64,000 nucleotides of DNA from Streptomyces xantholiticus (GCF_014651015.1 NZ_BMWB01000013.1:62001-126000); one strand, 5' to 3'. Shown: positions 51,108 to 61,605, counted from the stretch's first letter. Numbers and translations are program-made. Notes: generated by a model from the sequence alone, not told the origin.

Positions 51108-51327
51108 ACGAGTTGTCCGTCCTTACGGTCGCGAGAGGCACATGCCGTTGCCGGTCCTGCGAACCTAGGGGTGCCGCGTATGGGGCGCTTCGGCCGCGGA
51201 ACCGACATCAGGCCCTTCCCGCGGAGGATTCGGCCGCGGAGTCCTACCTGAGAAGTAGGCCTCTGGGACAACGCCCTGGCCGGACAGGCGGACGCGGGCC
51301 GGGCGGAGAGCGCAGCACAATGCACGG

Positions 51328-52626
51328 ATGGAGAGGGAAGACCGGCGCAGTCGGCAGCAGCAGCTCGTCGACGCGCTCCGTCCGGAGGCGAAGGCCGCCC
51401 CGCTGTCCCGGCGAGCGGTGCGCGTCGATGTGGTGCTGGCGGTCGTACTGACCGTCATTGCCCTGTTCGTGGCGGTGCGCTATCCCGGCGACGGGCCGGT
51501 GAACAGCAGCCCCCCTGCGGTGGACGTCGGGACCGGGGTCCCGGCCCCGCCCTCGCCGCCCGACCCTGGTCAGGTGCCCGAGGCGGAAGAACCCTCCTCC
51601 GCGCCCTGGGGCCTGGTAATCCTGTCGACGCTGCCGTTGGCAGCCCGGCGCCGGTATCCGCTGACCTTGTTCGTGGTGGTGCTGGGCGCGGCACTGGCCA
51701 TCGGCAGCTCCGCCTCCTGGATCACCGTCCTGGCCTGTGTCATCGGCGCCTACAGCGCCGTCGTATACAGCCGTTACCGGATAACGGCGATCGCCGTCCT
51801 GGTGATCGCCGCCGCGCTGTCCGGTTTCGCTTTCCGTAACGCGGACCCCGTGCTCCCCGGATGGTCCAGCCCCGGATTCGTGCTCCTGGTGGCCGGGATG
51901 CTGGCCAGCCTCGTCCGCTTTCTGCAACTTCGGCTGGCGTCCAGCCGGGACCGGGTGACAGAACTGCAGGCCGCTCAGGAGGAGGCCACGCGCCGCGCCG
52001 TCGAGGAGGAGCGTGCCCGCATTGCCGCCGAACTGCACGACGTTGTGACCCACAATGTGAGCGTGATGGTGATCCAGGCTGGCGCGGCCCGCAAAGTGAT
52101 GGACATGGCCCCCGAGCAGTCGAAGGAGGCACTGCTGGCCGTCGAGGCGGGCGGTCGGGCCGCCATGGCCGAACTCCGCCACGTGATGGGCCTGCTGGCC
52201 GCTCCGGACCACGAGAGGCCCGACAGCCTGGAGCCCCAGCCCGGGCTCGCACAGCTCGACGCGCTCGTCGCACGAGTACGCGCCGCCGGTACGCCCGTGA
52301 GCGTCGGGGTGTCGCTGCCGCCGGATCCGCTGCCACCGGGGTTGGACCTCGCGGCCTACCGCGTCGTACAGGAGGCGCTGACCAACACGATCAAACATGC
52401 GCGCGGCGCGCAGGCGTCCGTCGCCATCGGTTACACCGACGCCTGTCTGGAGATCGAGATCACGGACACCGGCGGCGCCAAGGAGTCCCCGCCGGTGCAG
52501 AGCAACGGCCGTGGCCACATGGGGCTGCGCGAGCGGCTGGCCGTCTACAAGGGCGAGCTGACGGCCGGGCCGACAAACGCCGGCGGCTACCGGGTCACGG
52601 CCCGCATCCCGCGGAGCACCGTATGA
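51328..52626 (+). CDS. NarL-type sensor histidine kinase (HisKA_3)
   Basis: A 432-aa membrane kinase. There is one membrane segment at about 33-51, an extracytoplasmic Pro-rich stretch (55-95), and four more segments between 95 and 200. The HisKA_3 dimerisation helix follows: EEERARIAAELHDVVTHNVS with His237. The HATPase domain has VVQEALTNTIKHA and GRGHMGLRERL. The binding site before ATG 51328 is weak, so the start is less certain. It overlaps its regulator by 4 nt. Confidence 0.88.
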   Translation: MEREDRRSRQQQLVDALRPEAKAAPLSRRAVRVDVVLAVVLTVIALFVAVRYPGDGPVNSSPPAVDVGTGVPAPPSPPDPGQVPEAEEPSSAPWGLVILSTLPLAARRRYPLTLFVVVLGAALAIGSSASWITVLACVIGAYSAVVYSRYRITAIAVLVIAAALSGFAFRNADPVLPGWSSPGFVLLVAGMLASLVRFLQLRLASSRDRVTELQAAQEEATRRAVEEERARIAAELHDVVTHNVSVMVIQAGAARKVMDMAPEQSKEALLAVEAGGRAAMAELRHVMGLLAAPDHERPDSLEPQPGLAQLDALVARVRAAGTPVSVGVSLPPDPLPPGLDLAAYRVVQEALTNTIKHARGAQASVAIGYTDACLEIEITDTGGAKESPPVQSNGRGHMGLRERLAVYKGELTAGPTNAGGYRVTARIPRSTV

Positions 52627-53312
52627 ACAAGGACCAGCCACCGCTGCGTGCCGTCATCGCCGACGACCAAGCTCTCGTACGCACCGGTTTCAAGATGATC
52701 CTGGCCGCGGACGGCATCGAAGTGACGGCCGAGGCGGCCGACGGGGCCGAGGCTGTCGCAGCGGTCCGCCGTACGCGGCCCGACGTCGTCCTCATGGACA
52801 TCCGGATGCCGGAGATGGACGGCATCGAGGCCACCAGGCGCATCATCGGCGACGCCGGCCCGGACGGAACGCGGGTCATCATCCTCACCACATACGACCT
52901 CGACCACTACGTCTACGCCGCGCTCACGGCCGGCGCCAGCGGCTTCCTGCTCAAGGACGTCACCCCCGAACATCTGGTCTCCGCCTTACGCCTGGTGCAG
53001 ACCGGCGACGCTCTCCTCGCGCCCACGATCACTCGTCGGCTGATCGAGCGCTTCGCCCATCACGACGAACCGCAGACCATCGCCCCGCACCGCGATCTGT
53101 CCGGCCTGACCCCGCGCGAGCTCGAGGTGCTCCGCCTGCTCGCGACGGGCCTCAGTAATGCCGAACTCGCCTCCCGGCTGTTCCTCAGCCCGACCACGGT
53201 CAAGAGCCATGTCGGCCGCATCCTCTCGAAGCTGGACCTGCGTGACCGCGTCCAGGCCGTCGTCTTCGCCTACGAGACGGGGTTGATCGCCCCGGGCGGG
53301 GCGCCCCGATGA
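52623..53312 (+). CDS. NarL/LuxR-family response regulator
   Basis: A 229-aa response regulator: IADDQ, phospho-acceptor Asp59 in VVLMDIRMPEMDG, Lys in GFLLKDVTPE, and a LuxR-type helix-turn-helix (LTPRELEVLRLLATGLSNAE then LFLSPTTVKSHVGRIL). Partner of the overlapping kinase, and probably regulator of the divergent ABC genes. No clear terminator follows; the 266 nt to the next gene end look non-coding. Confidence 0.92.
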   Translation: MNKDQPPLRAVIADDQALVRTGFKMILAADGIEVTAEAADGAEAVAAVRRTRPDVVLMDIRMPEMDGIEATRRIIGDAGPDGTRVIILTTYDLDHYVYAALTAGASGFLLKDVTPEHLVSALRLVQTGDALLAPTITRRLIERFAHHDEPQTIAPHRDLSGLTPRELEVLRLLATGLSNAELASRLFLSPTTVKSHVGRILSKLDLRDRVQAVVFAYETGLIAPGGAPR

Positions 53313-53578
53313 TTGATTCCGAGGTCAGTGGTCGTGGGCCGTCAGTGACCAGATGACTGGTTGGTGGTGTGGTGGTCGTGCCAGATCGCGGCGCTCCGGC
53401 CTTCCCACACGACGCGTACGGTGCGACCGACGAGGGCGCGTAACACCGGCCACATCCTTCTTCGAGGTGCGAGCGGGATCGCGGTGCGAACGGGCCCTGG
53501 CCGCCCGGGCCGGGGCGCCCCATGCCCTGGCCCGCGTGGTGGACATGGCGTCGGCCGTCGCCGTCGGAACCGCGGTGG

Positions 53579-56323
53579 TCAGGAGACCGCGCGGGACGCG
53601 TAGGCGCGGATGTCGGCGTCGGGATCGGTGGTGGCCGCTGCGAGGGCGGTGCGGGCTTCGGCGTCGGCGCGGTGGGGGAGGAGGGAGAGGACGGCGGCCT
53701 TGCGGACATCCGCGTTGGGGTCGGCCAGGGCCTTGGCGAGTGCGGGAACCGCCTGCGCGGTCGTGGCCGCCCGGAGGGCGGTCGCGGCGCCGGCTCGGAC
53801 CTGCCATGCGGGATCGTCGAGGGCGGCCGCGGCCGGCGCGGCGTAGTGGGGCGGGCAGCCGGTGGCGGCCAGCGCGGCCAGCGCGGCGGCACGGACGAGA
53901 ACGTCGGTGTCATCCAGCAGCGGGTCGAGCGGTGCCGGGGCCGGGGCGTGCACAGCCGCAAGGCCGCGGGCCACCGCGACCCGGACCTCGCGGGCCGGGT
54001 CGGTGGCGGCCACCACCAGTTCCGGGACCGCGTCCACCGAGACCAGCGCCCGGACGGCGGTGATGCGGACCTCGATGTCGCTGTCGGCGAGCGCGGCGGC
54101 GTACACCCCGGCATCGCCCAGCCGCAGGGCACGCAGCACGTCGAGCGCAGCAGCCCGGACGACGGGGTCGGCGTGGCGCAGCGCCTCCCGCAGCCCCGAA
54201 CCCAAATCGGCCTCGGCGGGCAGCACTTCGACCAACTCACGCAGGGCCGCCGCGGCGGCCGCCCGAACCTGCGGTGCGGTGTCACTCAGGCGCTCGGCGA
54301 GCGCGGGTCCGGCGCCGGCCGGTACCGTCTCGCCGAGGGCGGCCACCGCGGCTGCTCGCACCGCCGGGTCGGCATCCGCGAGGTAGGGGCGGAGCGTCTC
54401 GAGGTCGGGGGAATCCTCGGCGAGGGAGAGCAGGCGGAGGAGCGAGGGGCTGGGCGCGGAGATGTCGAGGGCCTCGGCCGAGGCCGGAGCCGCCGCGGAC
54501 GCTGCCGGGTGGGCGGCCGGGGCAGCGTCCCGCGGGCCGGCCATGGCCACTGGCAACAGAGTGACCTCGCCGAGGTGCCGTTCCGGCCCCCGAGCCGGAG
54601 CGAACTCCGGCACCGGGACCGCGTACGGCTCCACCGGTCGAGCGGTGAACTCCATCGCACCTGAGGGCGACTTGCGCAGGTCCAGGTGGTGCAGCCAGCC
54701 CGCGTCGTCCTGCTCCGGGTGGTCCAGCCGCTCGTGGTAGAGACCCCAACGGGACTCCGTCCGGGCCAGTGAGGCCCTGGCAGCCATCTCCGCGCAGTCC
54801 CGGATGAAGGTGACCTCCGCGCACCGCATCAGTTCGTGCGGTGTCCGCGCCCCCATCCCGGCGATCTCCCCCGACATCCGTGTGAACGCCTCCACTGCCA
54901 GGGACAGCTTCGCACCCGTCTTCGGCGGTGCCACGTAGTCGTTGACGAACCGCCGCAGCTTGTACTCCACCTGCGGCTGCGGCGGTCCGTCCGGGTTGGC
55001 CAGTGGCCGGTAGACGAGGCGGTGGGCGGCGACCAGCTGGTCGCGGGGCAGTTCTCCCTCGTAGGCCCGGTAGCGCGCGGCGTCCTCACCGGCCAGGTCG
55101 CCGAAGACGAACGCGCCGATCATGTAGTTGTGCGGTACGCAGGCCAGGTCGCCGGCCGCGTACAGCCGGGGCACGGTGGTGCGGGCGTGCGCGTCGACGC
55201 GCACGCCGGAGGCGGAGTGCCCGCCGCAGAGCCCGATCTCCGAGATGTGCATCTCGACGTCGTGGCTGCGGTAGTCGTGGCCGCGGCCCTCGTGGAACGT
55301 GCCGCGGGTGGGCCGCTCCGTCGTGTGCAGGATCGCTTCGACAGCGGTGATGGTCTCTTCGGGCAGGTGGCTGAGCTTGAGGTACACGGGGCCTCGGTCG
55401 GAGGCGAGTTCCGCCGCGAACTCGGCCATCATCTGACCGGACCAGTAGTCCGACTCCACGAACCGCTCGCCGTGACGGTTCACCTGGTATCCGCCGAACG
55501 GGTTCGCGACGTACGCGCACGCCGGCCCGTTGTAGTCCTTGATCAACGGGTTGATCTGGAAGCACTCGATCCCGGTGAGCGCGGCCCCTGCGTGGTAGGC
55601 CATGGCATAGCCGTCGCCCGCGTTCGTGGGGTTCTCGTACGTTCCGTAGAGGTAGCCCGAGGCGGGCAGACCGAGCCGGCCGCACGCCCCGGTGGCCAGG
55701 ATCACCGCGCCCGCCCGGACGGTGACGAACGCGCCGGTGCGGGTGTTGAACCCGGCCGCGCCGATGGCCCGGCCATCGTCGGGGTGGGTGAGAACCCGGA
55801 CAGGCATGATCCGGTTCTCGATGCGGATCCGCTGTCGCATCTCGCGTCGCCGCAACTGCCGGTAGAGGACCTTCTTGACGTCCTTGCCCTCCGGCATCGG
55901 CAGCACGTACGAGCCCGACCTGTGCACTTGGCGGACGGCGTACTCGCCGTGCTCGTCCTTCTCGAACTTCACCCCGTAGGACTCCAGGCGCTGGACCATG
56001 TCGAAGCCGCGGGTCGCGGTCTGCCGGACGGTGGACTGGTCGACGATGCCGTCGTTGGCGCGGGTGATCTCGGCGACGTAGTCGTCGGGTTCGGCCCGGC
56101 CCGGGATGATCGCGTTGTTGACCCCGTCCATGCCCATGGCGAGGGCGCCGGAGTGCCTCACGTGCGCCTTCTCCAGCAGGAGTACCTGCGCGCCGCGTCC
56201 GGCGGCGGTCAGCGCGGCCATGGTGCCGGCGGTGCCGCCACCGATGACGAGGACGTCGCAGGACAGTTCGGTCGCGTCGGTGAGGGCCGGGACGGTCAGC
56301 GGGGTGTCCACCAGGGTGTCCAC
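53579..56323 (-). CDS. AprA-like FAD flavoprotein fused to HEAT repeats
   Basis: A 914-aa protein. Residues 1-~570 are a fumarate-reductase/adenylylsulfate-reductase-type flavoprotein: FAD motif VLVIGGGTAGTMAAL, then LLLEKAHVRHSGALAMGMDG (AprA-like rather than SdhA-like), ILATGACGR and RLYAAGDLACVPHNYMIGA. Residues ~635-914 are about nine HEAT repeats (units such as DADPAVRAAAVAALGE and DPNADVRKAAVLSLLP). The flavoprotein should pair with the two-cluster ferredoxin encoded upstream. The HEAT part probably docks a partner. GTG 56323 has AAAGG upstream. It ends the GntR-ferredoxin-ABC operon. The reaction is unknown; a sulfur-compound redox step is inferred from context. Confidence 0.85.
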   Translation of the reverse strand: MDTLVDTPLTVPALTDATELSCDVLVIGGGTAGTMAALTAAGRGAQVLLLEKAHVRHSGALAMGMDGVNNAIIPGRAEPDDYVAEITRANDGIVDQSTVRQTATRGFDMVQRLESYGVKFEKDEHGEYAVRQVHRSGSYVLPMPEGKDVKKVLYRQLRRREMRQRIRIENRIMPVRVLTHPDDGRAIGAAGFNTRTGAFVTVRAGAVILATGACGRLGLPASGYLYGTYENPTNAGDGYAMAYHAGAALTGIECFQINPLIKDYNGPACAYVANPFGGYQVNRHGERFVESDYWSGQMMAEFAAELASDRGPVYLKLSHLPEETITAVEAILHTTERPTRGTFHEGRGHDYRSHDVEMHISEIGLCGGHSASGVRVDAHARTTVPRLYAAGDLACVPHNYMIGAFVFGDLAGEDAARYRAYEGELPRDQLVAAHRLVYRPLANPDGPPQPQVEYKLRRFVNDYVAPPKTGAKLSLAVEAFTRMSGEIAGMGARTPHELMRCAEVTFIRDCAEMAARASLARTESRWGLYHERLDHPEQDDAGWLHHLDLRKSPSGAMEFTARPVEPYAVPVPEFAPARGPERHLGEVTLLPVAMAGPRDAAPAAHPAASAAAPASAEALDISAPSPSLLRLLSLAEDSPDLETLRPYLADADPAVRAAAVAALGETVPAGAGPALAERLSDTAPQVRAAAAAALRELVEVLPAEADLGSGLREALRHADPVVRAAALDVLRALRLGDAGVYAAALADSDIEVRITAVRALVSVDAVPELVVAATDPAREVRVAVARGLAAVHAPAPAPLDPLLDDTDVLVRAAALAALAATGCPPHYAAPAAAALDDPAWQVRAGAATALRAATTAQAVPALAKALADPNADVRKAAVLSLLPHRADAEARTALAAATTDPDADIRAYASRAVS

Positions 56324-56335
56324 GGGAAGTGCCTT

Positions 56336-57087
<752 letters not shown>

Positions 57088-57091
<4 letters not shown>

Positions 57092-57984
57092 GGGACCGGC
57101 TCCTTCCGGGGAACGGCGGTACGGTCCGCGCCGCGGCCGGAGGGATCGGCGCCGGTGTTCGCGGGCGTGCGGCCGGGCCTTCGAAGCGACGGACGCGGTG
57201 TTTCGGCGGCTCCTCGCGCGGCGGGGCGGGGCAGCCAGGAGGTGGCGCGACGGCCCAGCAGTTCCACCGCGGTCGAGGTGAGCCATCCCAGGGCCCCGAT
57301 GGTGGCCATGCCGACGAACACCGCCGGGTAGTCGACGATCGTGTAGTCCTGCCAGGTGCGGTAGCCCACCCCGTACTCGCCGGAGATCATCTCCGCGGAG
57401 ATCACGCAGATCCACGAGACGCCGATGCCTACGGACAGGCCGCCGAAGATGCCCGGCAGGGCGCCCGGCAGCACCACGGAGAACAGCACCCGCAGTCGGC
57501 CTGCGCCCATGGTGAGCACGGCCTCTTCCCAGATCGGGGTGAGCGCCCGGACCGCGTGCCGCGTCGACACCACCACCGGGAAGAAGGCGGCGGTGCAGGT
57601 GATGAACACGATGCCCTGCTCGTTGGTGGGCAGCAGCAGGATGGCGACCGGAACCAGGGCGATGGCTGGCACGGGCCGCACCACCTCCACCAGCGGGCCG
57701 AGCAGGTCGGCGGCCCACCGGGACCGGGCGATGGCCGTGCCGGTCGCCACCCCCAGCACCGCGGCCAGCAGAAACCCCAGCACGATCCGGCGCAGACTGT
57801 GGCCCAGGTCCTGCCAGTACGGACCGGTGCCGACCCGGTCGGCGAAGGCGGAGGCCACCTCACCGACTGTGGGGAACTGCTCGAATCGCAGCCACACGTT
57901 GACGTCCAGGGAGGTCAGCAGCTGCCACGCCCCGAGGGCCGCGGCCAACGAGGCCACGCGGAGCAGCCGACGGCCCACGCTCAT
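57088..57984 (-). CDS. NitT/TauT-type ABC transporter permease
   Basis: A 298-aa BPD-type permease with six membrane segments and the EAA-like loop [21 protein letters not shown]. Sulfonate/nitrate-type permeases share [21 protein letters not shown]. The C-terminal ~45 residues are Pro/Arg-rich and unusual. ATG 57984 overlaps the binding-protein stop (ATGA) and the stop overlaps the ATPase start, so the three transporter genes are fully coupled. Confidence 0.88.
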
Positions 57985-59333
57985 GACGCCAGTCTCACAG
58001 CGTCTGCGTAGCGGATGATCCGGGCTCCGGCGTTCCGTCCGGTGAACTTCTCGGCACTTGCCCGGGTGACGAAGGCGCGCAGCTCGGCGCCGTCCGCCAC
58101 CCATACCGCCTTGTCCGCGAACCACAGGGTGCCGGTCAGCGCGTCCGGCACGTAGGCGGCCCGCACGTCGGCAGCCTTGGCGGCCTTCAGCAGTTCCTTG
58201 GGACTGTCGAACGTGCGGGTAGTGGTCCGGCCCTTCAGCCACAGTTCGGGCTTGGGGGTGCTCGCCTTGGGGTGGGCGGGAGCCCGCACGGCCCGCTTCA
58301 GCGGCGCCGGGTCGACGAAGGCGTCAACGTCGACGTCACGCACCAGCCCGGCGGCCTTCAGCACCGGCACGTCCGCCTTGAGAGCGGCGATCAGCTCCGG
58401 GCGGAGCTCCGGGTCGAAGGTGGCGATGCCGTTGGCGCCGTTGTAGAGGTAGACCACCTCGGCCGGCAGACCGGTCTGCGCGGCCACCGACTCGGCGGCG
58501 GCGACCGGCTGGGCGCGCAGGTAGTCGGTGGCCCGGCGCTGCGCCCTGAGGAAGTCGTCGAGGACCCCGGCCCGTTCCTCGGCGAATTTCTCCCGGACCG
58601 TGACACCGTGGAAGGTCGGCAGGTTCAGTTCTGCCCCGTCGTACAGAGCGGTGGCCCGGCCCTCGAAGGCCAGCTTGCCGGGCCAGGCGACGAACTGGGA
58701 CAGCGCGTCGGCGTTGCCCGCGGTCAGGGCCGAAGCACCCACGCTGGGCTGCTGGTTGAGCTTCTGGATGCCCTTGTCCGGGTCGATGCCGGCCCGCTGC
58801 AGCGCCCGGACCAGGGTGCCGTCGGCGGCCGAGCCGACGCTGGTGGACACCTTCTTGCCGCGTAGGTCGGCCAGTGACCGCAGAGGCGAACCGGGTGCGG
58901 TGACGACCGTGTTCAAGCCGCCGCGGAGGTTGTATCCGGTGACCGCGACCAGCCGGGTCGGCTGCCCCAGCTGCTTGCCGCGGGCCGCGTTGATCAGCAG
59001 AGGGAAGTCGCCCATCGAACCGATGTCGATCTTCCCTGCGGTCATCTGGGCGGTGATCGGGGCGCCGGTCGCGTAGTCCTGCCACTCGACCTTGTAGGTG
59101 ATGCCGTCCTTCTTCCCGCGGGCAGCGAGCTCCTCCTCGAAGTAGCCGAGGGAGCGCAGCAGGGTACCGGCGGTGACGGTGTTGATGGTCTTGGACTGAT
59201 AGCCGACGCTCACGGTGACGGTCCTCGCGCCGGAGTCGCCGTCGGCGCCGGCCGTGGTGCCGCAGGCGGTGGCCGGCGGGAGGATCAGGGCGAGCGGGAG
59301 GAGCGGCAGGAGGGGGATTCTCTTGCGGGGCAT
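57981..59333 (-). CDS. NitT/TauT-type ABC transporter substrate-binding lipoprotein
   Basis: A 450-aa lipoprotein. The signal is MPRKRIPLLPLLPLALILPP with lipobox ATAC, giving a lipidated Cys24. The mature part is a type II periplasmic-binding fold of the SsuA/TauA/NrtA group (VSVGYQSKTINTVTAGTLLR, DIGSMGDFPLLINAARGK, LADLRGKKVSTSVGSAADGT). It is longer than typical SsuA (~320 aa) by a C-terminal extension of about 120 residues containing ELWLKGRTTTRTFDSPKELL. Substrate likely a sulfonate, nitrate-like or aromatic anion. Confidence 0.87.
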   Translation of the reverse strand: MPRKRIPLLPLLPLALILPPATACGTTAGADGDSGARTVTVSVGYQSKTINTVTAGTLLRSLGYFEEELAARGKKDGITYKVEWQDYATGAPITAQMTAGKIDIGSMGDFPLLINAARGKQLGQPTRLVAVTGYNLRGGLNTVVTAPGSPLRSLADLRGKKVSTSVGSAADGTLVRALQRAGIDPDKGIQKLNQQPSVGASALTAGNADALSQFVAWPGKLAFEGRATALYDGAELNLPTFHGVTVREKFAEERAGVLDDFLRAQRRATDYLRAQPVAAAESVAAQTGLPAEVVYLYNGANGIATFDPELRPELIAALKADVPVLKAAGLVRDVDVDAFVDPAPLKRAVRAPAHPKASTPKPELWLKGRTTTRTFDSPKELLKAAKAADVRAAYVPDALTGTLWFADKAVWVADGAELRAFVTRASAEKFTGRNAGARIIRYADAVRLAS

Positions 59334-59347
59334 GAGGGTTGGGCCTT

Positions 59348-59575
59348 TCACCGGAGCAGGTAGGGCATGTTGACGGTGACTGCGCCGGTGGGACACCGGG
59401 CCGCGCACGGGCCGCAGTACCAGCACTCGTCCACGTGCATGTACGCCTTGCCGTTGTCCTCGCGGATCGCGAGCGAATCGAGCGGACACATGTCGACGCA
59501 GAGCGTGCAGCCGTCGATGCACTTCGACTCGTCGATGGTCACGGGCACGTCGGCGCGTTGCGGAACGAGAGGCAT
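59348..59575 (-). CDS. two-[4Fe-4S] ferredoxin, AprB-like
   Basis: A 75-aa ferredoxin with eight cysteines in two clusters: Cys19, 23, 26, 30 (CIDGCTLCVDMCP) and Cys51, 54, 57, 61 (CWYCGPCAARCP). The spacing C-x3-C-x2-C in the first set and ECWYCGPC in the second resemble the beta subunit of adenylylsulfate reductase. It is the likely electron partner of the AprA-like flavoprotein in the same operon. ATG has GGAG 7 nt upstream; the binding-protein gene follows after 14 nt. Confidence 0.9.
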   Translation of the reverse strand: MPLVPQRADVPVTIDESKCIDGCTLCVDMCPLDSLAIREDNGKAYMHVDECWYCGPCAARCPTGAVTVNMPYLLR

Positions 59576-59642
59576 GGTTGGTCTCCAAGAGGCGCGGCAG
59601 GGCCGGAACAGCGGGGATCGGAAGGGAGGGGGAGCTCAGGGA

Positions 59643-60410
59643 TCAGAGGGAGCGGTGCAGCACGCCGCTCATGGTGATGCGGTCGCCGCGGAACCGGATG
59701 AACTCCAGGTCCACCGGCCGCCCGTCGGGCAGACAGGTCAGTCGTTCCAGCATCAGTACGGCGGCCCCGCGCGGGGTCTGGAGTACCGCGGCGCAGTGCG
59801 CGTCGGCGTTGACGGCTTCCAGGGTGATCTCGGCATGGCCCAGCGGGCCGCCGGTCAGTGACTCCAGGAGCCGGAACACGTCGGTGTTCTCCAGGTCGCA
59901 GCCGAGCAGTTCGGCGCCCACGTCCATGGGCAGGTAGGACAGGTCCAGGGAGAGCGGCAGTCCGTTCAGACGGCGCAGCCGCTCGAGACACAGCACGTCG
60001 GTGTGCTCGGGCAGGCCCAGCCGGTGCGCCACCGGGCCGGGGGCGGTCACCGGCCCGACAGTACGGACCTCGTTGGTGACCCGACCGTGCTCGTGCAGGG
60101 TCTCGGCCAGGCCCTGGAGGCGGTCCAGCCCGTGCTGGTACTTCTCGCAGACCACCACGGTGCCGACGCCCGGCTGCCGGTTGACGAGTTGTTCGTCGCG
60201 CAGCAGGTCCAGGGCCTGCCGGACGGTGTTGCGGCTGGCCCGGTAGTCGGCGGCGATGATGTCCTCGAGGGGCAGGATCCCGCCGGGGAAGCTCCCCGCC
60301 AGGATCTGGTGCCGCAGCAGGTCCGCGAGGTGCCGGGCCCGGTCCGCACGCAGCCGCCGGCGGCGCGCGGCGGCTACCGGGAGGGTGGCGGGGGCGGGTT
60401 CGGCTGGCAT
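59643..60410 (-). CDS. GntR-family regulator with UTRA domain (HutC type)
   Basis: A 255-aa regulator. The winged helix (about 22-90) contains LADLLRHQILAGSFPGGILP, SRNTVRQALDLLRDEQLVNR and QPGVGTVV. The UTRA ligand domain (about 100-250) has LCLERLRRLNGLPLSLDLSY and ends DLEFIRFRGDRITMSGVLHR. It is the first gene of the operon with ferredoxin, ABC transporter and flavoprotein (67-nt gap) and probably represses it until a ligand binds. ATG 60410 is the start of the protein-like frame; GTTCCCTCTC-complement purines lie upstream. Confidence 0.9.
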   Translation of the reverse strand: MPAEPAPATLPVAAARRRRLRADRARHLADLLRHQILAGSFPGGILPLEDIIAADYRASRNTVRQALDLLRDEQLVNRQPGVGTVVVCEKYQHGLDRLQGLAETLHEHGRVTNEVRTVGPVTAPGPVAHRLGLPEHTDVLCLERLRRLNGLPLSLDLSYLPMDVGAELLGCDLENTDVFRLLESLTGGPLGHAEITLEAVNADAHCAAVLQTPRGAAVLMLERLTCLPDGRPVDLEFIRFRGDRITMSGVLHRSL

Positions 60411-60487
60411 GAGAGGGAACGTACAAGGAGAACCGCTCCGATGGTGTTGCCGCAGTATTGCGCCACCTGACGCCCCCTGAGCACCCG

Positions 60488-60503
60488 TCTGACCTGCGGT
60501 TTC
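60488..60503 (+). repeat. att-like core E
   Basis: TCTGACCTGCGGTTTC is identical to 45042-45057 and one mismatch from 47846-47861. It stands 78 nt upstream of the GntR gene and marks the change from the flavoprotein operon to a stretch of decayed genes. A 16-bp match by chance within 64 kb is very unlikely. Confidence 0.5.
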
Positions 60504-60704
60504 ATCGGCAGAGCGCCGACATCCGCCACTCTGTCGCCCATAACGTGGACTCCGCGTGCCCACGATGCGGTCGGTGACCTGCCATCGCACACCGCCGGTG
60601 GAGTCCTGGCGCCGGACCGACTCGCCCGCCGTCACACCCTGAGAAGCGGTTGCCCCGGCGCGGACCGCGCTGTACTCATGGGGCCTGACCGACACCGTCC
60701 GGCA

Positions 60705-61195
60705 CCTGTGGCGGAGGGTCCCCATGGACCTCCTCCGTTGCGCGGGCTGCGTGTGTCGTCCGAATTCGTGTGTCGTACGGCCGCGGACGCCGACTGCGTC
60801 GCCGCGCTCCCGCTCGACCCCGAAGGCCGTACCCGGGTACGCCTCGATGGCACAGGTGGCAGCGAGGCATGGCTCATCAGCCGGCCGCCCGGCACGACCA
60901 CGCCAAGTCGATCGGCGCCTTCACCACGGCGGCGGGCGAACCGACGGAGAACGCACTGGCGGCCACCGGGGGTGAAGGTCCCAGGAGCTGACCGAAGGGG
61001 TCGACCGCCGACGGAGGTTGCCACCCGGTGAGGGCAGGACCTTCGGCGCCACCACGTGCCCGAAGTGCTCAACGAGTCCCGTACCGAGCACGCCGTCGCC
61101 GTCCACGCCTGCTGCCCGCCCCTTCCGCTGATGCGCCGCTCCAGCCGTACCGGGGGGGGTGCTCCGGCCCGAGCAGGCCGAGAGGCCGGAGGATT
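60705..61195 (+). pseudogene. decayed cysteine dioxygenase gene
   Basis: Plus-strand fragments in successive frames assemble into an actinobacterial cysteine dioxygenase. They are VCRTAADADCVAALPLDPEG then RTRVRLDGTGGSEAWLISRP and PGTT (frame of 60678, to about 60900), HDHAKSIGAFTTAAGEPTEN (frame of 60770), ELTEGVDRRRRLPPGEGRTF (frame of 60985), and PEVLNESRTEHAVAVHACCP with PLPLMRR (frame of 61056). The metal-ligand HDH and the late His region are recognisable. At least three frameshifts and internal stops make it non-functional. Cysteine dioxygenase makes cysteine sulfinate. Boundaries are approximate. Confidence 0.7.
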
Positions 61196-61605
61196 GGCGG
61201 CGAGCGGAGCATTGTCCATCGACGAGCACCTGGTGCGGGTCCGCGGCGGGCTCGACCGCGTCGACGCGCAGGAGGCGTACGCGCGGCCGGCGACGGGGCA
61301 CTGCCGGTCGACATCCGGTATGCCCAACTGAGCGAGCCCGACGGGCCGATACCCGGCGCCCTCGTGATGGAACGCAACGAACTGGAGTTGCGGCTGGACC
61401 CACAGGGCTCCCACCGTGTCCCGCGGGCCACGACGTGCTGCGGATCGAGTGGTGATCTGCAAAGAGGGCTACGCCTCGAGCCGGCCGCGGCGTCGCTGCA
61501 CCAGCCGGTCAGCACCGCGTGACGATCTGGTCGGAGGCTTACAGGCGTGGCGCGGGGCGGGCCTGGCCTGCCCGTCAGTGAACCGCAGGACGTGCGGGTG
61601 GGTCC
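61196..61605 (+). pseudogene. decayed rhodanese-domain gene
   Basis: Directly after the cysteine dioxygenase remnant, fragments read SIDEHLVRVRGGLDRVDAQE and AYAR (frame of 61056), LPVDIRYAQLSEPDGPIPGA then LVMERNELELRLDPQGSHRV (frame of 61028), and VICKEGYASS then LVGGLQAWRGAGL (frame of 61416). This is the order of the single-domain rhodanese often encoded next to cysteine dioxygenase in Streptomyces. CKEGYAS occupies the catalytic loop. Two or more frameshifts disrupt it. No intact gene lies between 60411 and 61730. Confidence 0.68.
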
